NCBI GenBank assembly: GCA_964571855.1 | Contig: CAZNDO010000002.1 | Location: 248,001 to 312,000 of the forward strand | DNA length: 64,000 nt | Origin: CAYYFX01 sp964571855 | GTDB lineage: Bacteria > ARS69 | Direction of reading: 5' to 3' | In this document: positions 54,236 through 64,000 of the stretch, piece after piece | Numbering within the stretch: position 1 is the stretch's first letter | How the letters are laid out: every line of letters starts with the position of its first letter | Notes under the pieces: generated by a model | What the model was told of the DNA's origin: nothing | The model's database searches: none | What the model saw: only the letters and a program-made list of their open reading frames with translations | Translations under genes and position numbers: made by a program

Positions 54236-55457
54236 ACCGGATCGCCTCCACCGGCACGAGCCGCGAGGCCCGCCACGACGGGTACAGCGCGGACAGCAGG
54301 CAGATCAGCAGCGCGAGCCCCGCCACCATGGCCACGTCGCCCCACCACAGGCGCACCGGCAGGGTGTCGATGAAGTACACGTCGCCGGGCAGGGGCAGCC
54401 GGTACCGGTCCAGACCCAGGCAACCCAGCCACCCCGCGAGGCAGCCGAGCGCCGTGCCCAGGCCGCCGATGGCCATGCCCTCCAGCAGGAAGATGTTGCG
54501 CACCCCGCGCTGGCCCGCGCCCAGCGACATCAGCACGCCGATCTCCCGCGTCTTCTCCAGCACGATCATGATGAGCGTGGACGCGATCAGGAACGCGGCC
54601 ACCGTGAGGATGATGGCGAACAGCAGGTACCCCACGAGCTTCTCGATCTTCATCCAGAGGAACAGCTGCCGGTTCTGCCGGATCCAGTCGTTCGCCCACA
54701 GCGCCGGCTCCTCGATCCCGGTCTGGATCCGCCGCCCGATCTCCGGCGCCTCGTCCATGTGCGCCACCCGGACCAGGATCCCGGTGACGCGGTCGCCCAG
54801 GTCCAGCGCGTCGCCCGCGGCCTCCACCGACGCGAGCGCGAGCGCGGAGTCGTACTCGTAGATGCCGGACTCGAACGTGCCGGTCACGAGGAACGTGCGC
54901 ATGCGCGGGATGCCGCGCCGGCGCGCGTCCGGCACGGTGGCCACCACCTGGTCCCCCAGCGTGACGCGCAGCCGCGCCGCGAGGTCCCGTCCGAGGACCA
55001 TCCCGGGCACGAGGTCCTCGGCGCCGGCCTCCTGCGGCTCGAAGGATGCCCCCTCGGGACGGATGCGCTTCAGCACGTCCGTCACCGCGCCCTCGTGCGC
55101 CGCGTCGACGCCGCGCAGGATGGCGCCCTCCGACTCCGCGTCGGAGGTCAGCAGGACCTTCCCGAAGACGAACGGCGACGTGGCCACGACGCCGGCGAAC
55201 TCCTCCACGCGCGCGCGCACCGCGGCGGGATCGGCGATCCCCTCCTCCGCCGGATCCAGCAGCACGATGTGCGCGTTCGTGCCGACGATGCGGTCCCGCA
55301 CCTCGCGCGTGAACCCGTTCATCACGCCCAGCACGATGATGGCCGCGGCCACGCCCACGGTGACGCCGCCCACCGCGAGCGTGGTGATCAGCGCGCGGAA
55401 GCGGCTCTTCCCCTTCGCCCGCAGGTAGCGGGACGCGACGAACCACTCGAAGCTCAC
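54228..55457 (-). CDS. lolE: LolC/LolE-family lipoprotein-releasing permease
   Basis: A 409-residue inner-membrane protein. One N-terminal helix (about 20-45), a periplasmic MacB_PCD domain (about 50-260) and three C-terminal helices (about 275-400) are seen. WFVASRYLRAKGKSRFRALI and EIGVLMSLGAGQRGVRNIFL are LolC/E signatures. Only one permease gene is present, so it may act as a homodimer. The start is GTG at 55457, overlapping the lysS stop as GTGA. Confidence 0.92.
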
Positions 55458-56977
55458 GCGTCCTCCCCGCCGTCCTCCGCGCCGGCGCCCTCCGGGCGCA
55501 TCTGGGGGAACAGGATGACCTCGCGGATCTGCTCCTGCCCCGTGAGCACCATGACCGTCCGGTCGATGCCGATCCCCAGCCCGGACGCCGGGGGCATCCC
55601 GTGCTCCAGGGCGCGGAGGAACGGCTCGTCCAGCACCATCACGTCCTCCTCGCGCCCGCCCCGCGCGACCTGCTCCTCGAAGCGCCGGCGCTGCTCCACC
55701 GGATCGTTCAGCTCGGAGAAGCCGTTGCCGACCTCCATGCCGGCGAGGTACGGCTCGTACCGCTCCACCAGGTGCGGGGCCTCCGGCTTCCCCTTGGCCA
55801 GCGGCGACAGCGCCTTCGGGTGGTCCGTGACGAAGGTGGGCTCGAACAGCTTCGGTTGCACGACCGCCGAGAACAGCTCGTCCGCCAACCGGGCCTCGGC
55901 CGCGTCCGGCGGGGCGTGCACGCCGCGCTTCCCCAGCGCCGCGCGCAGCCGCCCCGCATCCAGCGCGGAGAGGTCCTCCCCGGTCTCGGCCTCCAGGGCG
56001 TCGAAGAACGGGAGGCGCCGCCACGGCCGGGAGAAGTCCAGCGCGCGGCCGCGGTACTCGATGCGCGGCGTCCCGTTCGCGGCCTCGCACGCGGCCGCGA
56101 ACAGCTCCTCGGTGAGCGCCATGCCCGCGCGGTAGTCCGCGTACGCCTGGTAGATCTCCACCATCGTGAACTCGGGCTGGTGCGTGCGATCCATGCCCTC
56201 GTTCCGGAAATCCTTCGCGAACTCGTACACGCGCTCCAGCCCGCCCACGAGGCAGCGCTTCAGGTACAGCTCGTTCGCGATGCGCAGGAACAGGGTGATC
56301 CCGAGCGCGTTGTGCGTGGTGCGGAACGGGCGCGCCGCGGCGCCGCCGTGGATCGGCTGGAGGATGGGCGTCTCGACCTCCAGGAAGCCTTTCGCGTCCA
56401 GCACGCGGCGCATCGCGGAGATGATGCGCGAGCGGGCCGTGAACACGCGCCGGGACTCCTCGTTCACCACGAGGTCCAGGTAGCGCTGCCGGAATCGGAT
56501 CTCCTTGTCCGCGAGGCCGTGCCACTTCTCCGGCAGCGGGCGCATCGCCTTGCCCAGGAACCCGTACGACGCCGCCTGCACCGTCACCTCGCCGGCGCGC
56601 GTCCGCATCATCGTGCCCGTGACACCCAGGAAGTCCCCCAGGTCCACGAGGTCCAGCCGCTCGTACGGTTCCGCGCCGACCACGTCCTGCTTGAGGTACA
56701 CCTGCACGCGCCCGCTCCGGTCCTGCAGGTGCAGGAACGTGGCGCGTCCCATCTTCCGGCGCGCCACCACGCGCCCCGCCACCGCCACGGCGGCCGGCGC
56801 GGCCGCGCTCTCGTCGAACGCCGCCACCGCCTCCGCGGCCGTGTGCGTCACCGGGTAGCCGTTCGGGTACGGGTCGACGCCCAGCTCCTCCAGCCGCGCG
56901 CGCTTCTCGTGCCGGAAGCGGATCTGGTCGTTCTCGGACGCCTCGGGCGCCCCGGTCCCGGTCCCGGTCACGGTCAC
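55454..56977 (-). CDS. lysS: Lysyl-tRNA synthetase, class II
   Basis: A 507-residue class IIb synthetase. An N-terminal OB fold (about 60-165) and catalytic core with motif 2 FRNEGMDRTHQPEFTMVEIY and motif 3 GLGIGIDRTVMVLTGQ are complete. The first codons are a small tandem repeat (GTGACCGTGACC, then GGGACC twice) encoding VTVTGTGTG. The start is GTG at 56977 with GGAGGAGAAGA upstream, overlapping the prfB stop as GTGA; the second GTG at 56971 is an alternative. The CCT-coupled order prfB-lysS is common in bacteria. Confidence 0.96.
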   Translation of the reverse strand: MTVTGTGTGAPEASENDQIRFRHEKRARLEELGVDPYPNGYPVTHTAAEAVAAFDESAAAPAAVAVAGRVVARRKMGRATFLHLQDRSGRVQVYLKQDVVGAEPYERLDLVDLGDFLGVTGTMMRTRAGEVTVQAASYGFLGKAMRPLPEKWHGLADKEIRFRQRYLDLVVNEESRRVFTARSRIISAMRRVLDAKGFLEVETPILQPIHGGAAARPFRTTHNALGITLFLRIANELYLKRCLVGGLERVYEFAKDFRNEGMDRTHQPEFTMVEIYQAYADYRAGMALTEELFAAACEAANGTPRIEYRGRALDFSRPWRRLPFFDALEAETGEDLSALDAGRLRAALGKRGVHAPPDAAEARLADELFSAVVQPKLFEPTFVTDHPKALSPLAKGKPEAPHLVERYEPYLAGMEVGNGFSELNDPVEQRRRFEEQVARGGREEDVMVLDEPFLRALEHGMPPASGLGIGIDRTVMVLTGQEQIREVILFPQMRPEGAGAEDGGEDA

Positions 56978-58102
56978 CTCTTCTCCTCCGCCCCGCGGGG
57001 GGCCGATCCGAGCCCGGCGAGCAGCGCGGCCTCGATGAAGCGATCGATGTCGCCGTCCATCACGGCCTGCACGTTGCCGTTCTCCAGGTCCAGGCGATGG
57101 TCCTTCACGAGCGTGTACGGCTGGAAGACGTACGAGCGGATCTGGTTGCCCCACGAGATGTCCGTCTTCGTCTCCTCGATGGCCTCGCGCTTCGCCCGCT
57201 CCTCCTCCAGCTTCCGGTCGTACAGCCGCGACTTGAGCAGCGCCATGGCGGTGGCGCGGTTGCGGTGCTGCGACCGCTCCGTCTGGCACGTCACCACGAT
57301 GCCCGTGGGCATGTGCGTGAGCCGCACCGCCGAGCTGGTCTTGTTCACGTGCTGTCCGCCGGCGCCGGACGCGCGGAACGTGTCCCACTTGAGATCGCCC
57401 TCGTCGATCTCGATCTCCACGTCCTCGTCCGCCTCCGGGTACACGAACACCGACGCGAACGACGTGTGCCGCCGCTTCTGCGCGTCGAAGGGCGAGATGC
57501 GCACGAGCCGGTGCACGCCGGACTCCACCTTGAGGAGACCGTACGCCCACTCGCCGCGGATGATGACGCCCGCGCTCTTCAGCCCGGCCTCCTCGCCCGG
57601 CTGCTGGTTGACGATCTCCGCCTCGAAGCCCTTGCGCGCCGCCCAGCGCAGGTACATGCGGAACAGCATCTCCGCCCAGTCCTGGCTGTCCACGCCGCCG
57701 GCGCCCGGGTTCACCGTGAGGATGGCCGCGCGCGCGTCCGCCTCGTCGCGGAAGAGGCTGCGGACCTCCAGCTCCTTCAGCTCGGCCTCCGCCTTCTCCA
57801 GCCCCTCGCGGACCTCGCCCTCGGCGGACTCGTCCTCCTCCTCCTCCGCCAGCTGCGCGAGCACGCCCAGGTCCTCCAACCGGCGCGCGGCGCCGTCCAC
57901 CGCCTCCACCCAGCCCTTCTCGGCGGCGATCGCGCGCAGCGTCTTCTGCGCCTCCTGGGCGCGGTCCCAGAAGCCGGGCTCGACGGTCCGCGCCTCCAGT
58001 TCGCCGATCAGGCGGCGGCGCTTGTCGACGTCAAAGGAACCTCCGAAGGTCGGCGAGCCGTCCCTCGAGCGCGGTCAAGCCGCGGCGGAACTCCTCGTTC
58101 AT
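56974..58102 (-). CDS. prfB: Peptide chain release factor 2 with programmed +1 frameshift
   Basis: RF2 of 375 residues after frameshifting: 58102-58034 encodes the first 23 residues, and 58032-56974 the rest. The in-frame UGA at 58033-58031 (codon 24) is bypassed by slipping on CTT. The SPF stop-recognition motif is at 203-205 (ISPFDAQKRRHTSF) and GGQ at 248-250 (SGAGGQHVNKTSSAVR). The ATG at 58102 has GGGAGGG before it and overlaps the coaE stop as ATGA. Read without the shift, the gene would appear broken; an internal ATG at 57909 would give a truncated protein. Confidence 0.96.
58030..58045 (-). promoter_or_regulatory. RF2 programmed +1 frameshift site
   Basis: The minus-strand sequence is CGGAGG TTC CTT TGA C. 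An internal Shine-Dalgarno (GGAGG) lies 3 nt before the CTT slip codon, followed by the in-frame UGA and a C, which makes a weak stop. This is the canonical RF2 autoregulatory arrangement: low RF2 favours the shift. Confidence 0.95.
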
Positions 58103-58782
58103 TCGTTCCCTCCCGGCGCCTCGGGCGCCGCGCCAGTGTACCCGGACCGCTCCGGCGCGTCCCGCCCGAGATCGGCGAGCGCGCGCAGCACGGCCGCCTC
58201 CAGCGCCGCGCGGTCCCCGTCGTTCACGACCACCGCGTCCGCCCGGGCCGCGCGCGCGCGGTCGTCGATCTGCGCCGCCATGCGCCGGCGCGCCTCCTCC
58301 CGGGGAACACCGCGCGCCGCCAGCCGATCCAGCCGGACCTCCTCCGGCGCGGTCACCACGAGGAGGGCGTCCAGCGGGTACGGCGGCGACGCCTCGACGA
58401 GCAGCGCGGCGTCCACCACCACGAGGCCCGCGTGGCCGGCGGCGCGCAGCCCGGCGATCGCGTCGGCCACGCGGCGCCGCACCTCCGGGTGCACGATGGC
58501 CTCCAGGTCGGCCCGCGCGGCCGCGTCGCGGAAGACGAGCCGCGCCAGCGCCGGGCGGTCGACGGATCCGTCCGCCGCGAGCACGCCCGCGCCGAAGCGC
58601 CCGGCGACCCGGCGCGGGAGATCGCCCCCGCGGTACGCGTCGGCCACGATCGCGTCCGCGTCCAGGATGACCGCGCCGCGCGCCGCGAGCAGCCGCGCCA
58701 CGGTGGATTTCCCGGCGCCGATCCCCCCGGTGACGCCGAGCACGAACATCCCGGTGCGCCGCGGTCGGGCGGCCGCGCCCAC
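58099..58782 (-). CDS. coaE: Dephospho-CoA kinase
   Basis: A 227-residue P-loop kinase for the last step of CoA synthesis. The P-loop is GVTGGIGAGKST, followed by VILDADAIVADAYRGGDLPR and VVVDAALLVEASPPYPLDAL. A GTG at 58782 lies 1 nt past the polA stop; an ATG at 58749 (MFVLGVTGGIG) would give a more typical 216-residue protein. The gene couples to prfB by ATGA. It lies in the polA-coaE order common in bacteria. Confidence 0.93.
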   Translation of the reverse strand: MGAAARPRRTGMFVLGVTGGIGAGKSTVARLLAARGAVILDADAIVADAYRGGDLPRRVAGRFGAGVLAADGSVDRPALARLVFRDAAARADLEAIVHPEVRRRVADAIAGLRAAGHAGLVVVDAALLVEASPPYPLDALLVVTAPEEVRLDRLAARGVPREEARRRMAAQIDDRARAARADAVVVNDGDRAALEAAVLRALADLGRDAPERSGYTGAAPEAPGGNE

Positions 58783-58783
58783 G

Positions 58784-61473
58784 TCAGTGCGCCTCGGCCC
58801 AGTTCGGCCCGGCCCCGCAGTCCACCTCCAGGGGCACGTCCAGCTCCGCCGCCCCGCTCATCCCCGCGCGGGCGATGCCGATCACGCGCTCGCGCTCGTC
58901 CCGGGGGCAGTCGAACACCAGCTCGTCGTGCACGGTGAGGATCATCCGCGCTTCCAGCCGCGCGGCCCGCAACTCCGCGTCCACGCGGATCATCGCCCGC
59001 TTCAGGATGTCGGCGGCGCTGCCCTGGATGGGCGTGTTGATCGCCACGCGCTCCCCGAACGCGCGCGTCCGCGGGTCCCGGCTGCCGATCTCCGGGATGG
59101 GGCGCCGGCGGCCGGCGAGCGTGCGCACCACCATCTCCTCCCGCGCTCGCCGCTGCGTCTCCTCGATCCACCGCTGCACGCCGGGCAGCCGCTCGAAGTA
59201 GCTGCGGATGAAGCCGCTCGCCTCCTTCGTGGGGATGCCCAGGGACTTCCCGAGGTTCACGGCCCCCATCCCGTAGGTGACCGCGTAGTTGATCGTCTTC
59301 GCCGCGCCGCGCTGCTCCGGCGTGACGGCGTCCTCGGCCACGTCGAAGATGCGCGCCGCGGTGGCGCGGTGCACGTCCACGCCGCGGCGGAACGCCTCCA
59401 CCAGCGCCTCGTCCCGCGCCATGTGCGCCAGGATGCGCAGCTCGATCTGCGAGTAGTCGCACGACACGATCACCCAGCCGTCGCCGGAAGGGATGAACGC
59501 CTTCCGGATCTCCCGACCCTCCCACGTGCGGATCGGCACGTTCTGCAGGTTGGGATCCGCGGAGGACAGCCGCCCGGTGGCGGCGACGGCCTGCTGGAAC
59601 GTGGTGTGCACGCGGCCGGTCCGCGGGTCCACGAGCGTGGGGAGCGCGTCCACGTAGGTCCCCTTCAGCTTGGACACCTCGCGGTGCCGCAGCACGAGAC
59701 GCACCACCTCGTGCTCGGACTCCAGCTCCTCCAGCACGGCGGCGCTCGTGGACAGCCCGGTCTTCGTGCGGCCGCGCGGCCTCAGCCCCAGCTTCCCGAA
59801 GAGGAGCTCGGAGACCTGCTTGGGACTGGCGAGGTTGAACTCCTCCCCCGCGGCGGCCCACGCCTTCGCCATGATCGTCGCGAGCTCCTCCTCCATCCGC
59901 GCCGAGAGGGCGGCGAGGAACGGCACGTCGATGCGCACGCCGGTGCGCTCCATCCGCGCCAGCACGGCGGTCAGCGGCATCTCCAGCGCGCGGAAGATCC
60001 CGCCGTCGTCCAGGACGTCGAGGTCCGGCTCCAGCACGTGGCGGAGGCGGAACGCCGCGTCCGCGGCCTCGCTCCCGGCGCGGGCGACGGCGGCGAGCGG
60101 CGCCTGCTCGATCGGGACGCGCGCCCGGCCGGCGCCGGTCACCTCGTCCGGCGGCGTCAGGCGCAGCGCGAGCTTGTCCTGCGCGAGCTCGGCGAGCCCG
60201 TGCCCGCCGCGGGACGCGTCGAGGACGTAGGACGCGAGCATCGTGTCGAAGTCCACGCCGGCGGCCGGGATCCCGGCCCGGTCCAGCGCCCCGCACGCGG
60301 TCTTCACGTCGTGCCCCCACTTCGGGAGCGCGGCGTCCGCGAGCACCGGACCGAGGTGCCGGGCCAGCGCCGACGCGGGGGCGTTCGGCCCGATCGCGTG
60401 CGCGAGCGGAACGAACGCGGCGCGGCCCTCGGCCGCGCAGAAGGCCACGCCCACCGCGTCACCGCGCAGGATCCCGGCCGCCGGCGGCACCGCCGCGAAC
60501 GCGAAGCCGCCCGCCGCGCGCAGCGTGCCGGCGAGCTCCGCCAGCTCCGCGTCCGACGCCGCCACGACGTACCCGGCGGCGTCCGCCGGCGCGGCCGCGG
60601 GCGCCGTCTCCTTGCGCAGCGACTGGAAGTCCAGCGCCTCGAACAGCTCGTCGAGCGACGCGGCGTCCGGCGGCCGCGGGCGGTACGCATCCGGGTCGCC
60701 CGCGTCCACGTCGGTGCGCAGCTCGACCAGCTCGCGGGAGAAGCGCACCGAGTCCTTCGCCGCGAGCAGGTTGTCGCGGAGCTTCCCGGGCTTCATGCCG
60801 TCCGCCGCCGCGAGGATCCCGTCCAGGGAGCCGTGCTCCTCCAACAGCTTCGCCGCGGTCTTCCGGCCCACGCCGGGGACGCCGGGCACGTTGTCCGAGG
60901 AGTCCCCGGTCAGCGCGAGCAGGTCCACGATGCCCTCCGGCCCCACCCCGAACGCCTCGCGCACGCCGGCCGCGTCCAGGATGCGCGGCGGCTCGCTCGC
61001 CCGGCCGAGCTGCACCACGGACACGCCGTCCCGCACGACCTGCAGGAGGTCCTTGTCGTTGGACACGATGAGCGCGCTCATCCCGCCCTGCGCCGCGCGC
61101 AGCGCGAGGGCGGCGAGCACGTCGTCGGCCTCGAACCCGTCCACCGACAGCCACGCCAGCCCGGAGGCCTCCAGCCAGCGGTGGATCCACGGGAGCTGGG
61201 ACTTCAGGTCCGGCGGCATGCGCTCGCGCTGCGCCTTGTAGCCGGCGAACCGCTCGTGCCGGAACGTGGGGCCCGGCGGGTCGAACACGATCACCACCCG
61301 CTCCGGCGCGAGGGTCTCCAGCACGCGCCGCAGCGCCAGGATGAACCCGTAGACCGCGCTCGTGACCTGGCCGTCGCGCGTGGTCAGCGGGCGGTCGGCG
61401 AACGCGAAGTGCGAGCGGTAGGCGAGCGCGGTGCCGTCGACGCAGACGAAGGTCCGCCGCGCGGACTTCGCGG

Positions 61474-61477
<4 letters not shown>
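58784..61477 (-). CDS. polA: DNA polymerase I with degenerate 3'-5' exonuclease domain
   Basis: An 897-residue polymerase. The 5'-nuclease domain (about 1-290) has FVCVDGTALAYRSHFAF, SNDKDLLQVV and TGDSSDNVPGVPGVGRKTAA. The polymerase domain (about 490-897) has VSCDYSQIELRILAHMARDE, AAKTINYAVTYGMGAVNLG and LTVHDELVF. The intermediate exonuclease domain lacks the DXE metal motif (GGFAFAAVPPAAG) and the second aspartate (KWGHDVKTACGAL), so proofreading is probably absent. The ATG at 61477 overlaps the ftsK stop as ATGA. Confidence 0.96.
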
Positions 61478-63873
<2,396 letters not shown>

Positions 63874-63958
63874 GGGTTCTCGCCCTCGCAGGATCCCGCG
63901 GCGCTTCCGGGGGAGGCACGAAGGGAAGCGCCGTCCACCACCCATCCTCCCCGGGTGG

Positions 63959-63988
63959 TAGTTACACCCGCCGGGGCGGCGGCGTCAA
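63959..63988 (-). promoter_or_regulatory. Putative promoter of the ftsK-polA-coaE-prfB-lysS operon
   Basis: On the minus strand TTGACG (63988-63983) is followed after 18 nt by TAACTA (63964-63959). Transcription would start near 63952, about 80 nt before the ftsK ATG. The match is 5 of 6 at -35 and 3 of 6 at -10. The 127-nt region 63874-64000 holds no gene I can support. Confidence 0.5.
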
Positions 63989-64000
63989 CGCGCGGGCTGG

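Noticed and set aside
56960..56977. Short GTGACC/GGGACC tandem repeat at the start of lysS as a contingency locus
   Set aside because: The units are 6 bp and number only two of each type, so slippage would keep the frame. It has no clear switching potential.
56974..57909. prfB starting at the internal ATG 57909
   Set aside because: It would lose the N-terminal domain of RF2. The upstream ATG with a strong ribosome-binding site and the canonical frameshift site explain the gene fully.

Overview
The window is 64 kb of very GC-rich bacterial chromosome, and every gene I can support lies on the minus strand. It encodes a didermic, LPS-bearing bacterium: lipid A enzymes, Kdo transferase, heptose enzymes, MsbA, BamA, Skp and Lol proteins are all present. 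It also has the McsA/McsB/ClpC protein-arginine phosphorylation and proteolysis set, an LpxC-FabZ fusion and a Minf_1886-type protein, a family I know mainly from Planctomycetes and Verrucomicrobia. This combination points to a high-GC member of the PVC or FCB side of the tree rather than a proteobacterium. I cannot place it more exactly from sequence alone.

Layout, in transcription order from the right edge. (1) 63873-52992: a housekeeping and envelope operon, ftsK-polA-coaE-prfB-lysS-lolE-lolD-mcsA, running on into mcsB (to 51925). prfB has the classic programmed +1 frameshift. (2) 51743-49245: clpC with its own TATAAT promoter and a strong GC hairpin behind it. (3) 49015-36295: bamA-skp-lpxD-lpxC/fabZ-lpxA-Gfo/Idh oxidoreductase-lpxB-DUF374 acyltransferase-waaA-lpxK-nadB. 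This covers lipid A and Kdo assembly except the LpxH/LpxI/LpxG step. (4) 36216-19785: a core and O-chain region with a Minf_1886 protein, five GT9 heptosyltransferase-like proteins, MsbA, split HldE kinase and adenylyltransferase genes, three GT4 enzymes, one GT2 enzyme, an O-antigen ligase, a DUF3108 protein and a DHS-like protein of unknown function. (5) 19385 to the left edge: an exopolysaccharide cluster, wza-wzz-ExeA/SPOR ATPase-BY-kinase-like protein-GT39-Wzy/ligase-GT4-initiating sugar phosphotransferase-Gfo/Idh-DegT-radical SAM-GT4-GT4-HD-GYP, then three tandem tRNAs (Gly, Cys, Leu) and a Wzx flippase cut by the window edge.

The two polysaccharide systems look parallel. The left cluster has its own initiating transferase, polymerase, flippase and export machinery. 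The right cluster builds LPS on lipid A, flips it with MsbA and has its own ligase. Translation is tightly coupled: 28 gene junctions are 4-base ATGA, GTGA or TTGA overlaps.

Points most worth a second look: a radical SAM gene bracketed by exact 18-bp direct repeats inside the exopolysaccharide operon; a BY-kinase-like protein whose Walker A lysine is replaced by valine; a leader of about 365 nt rich in hairpins upstream of wza; a possible GlcN3N lipid A pathway split between two loci; and fusion of the Lol operon to an arginine-kinase module that lacks CtsR.
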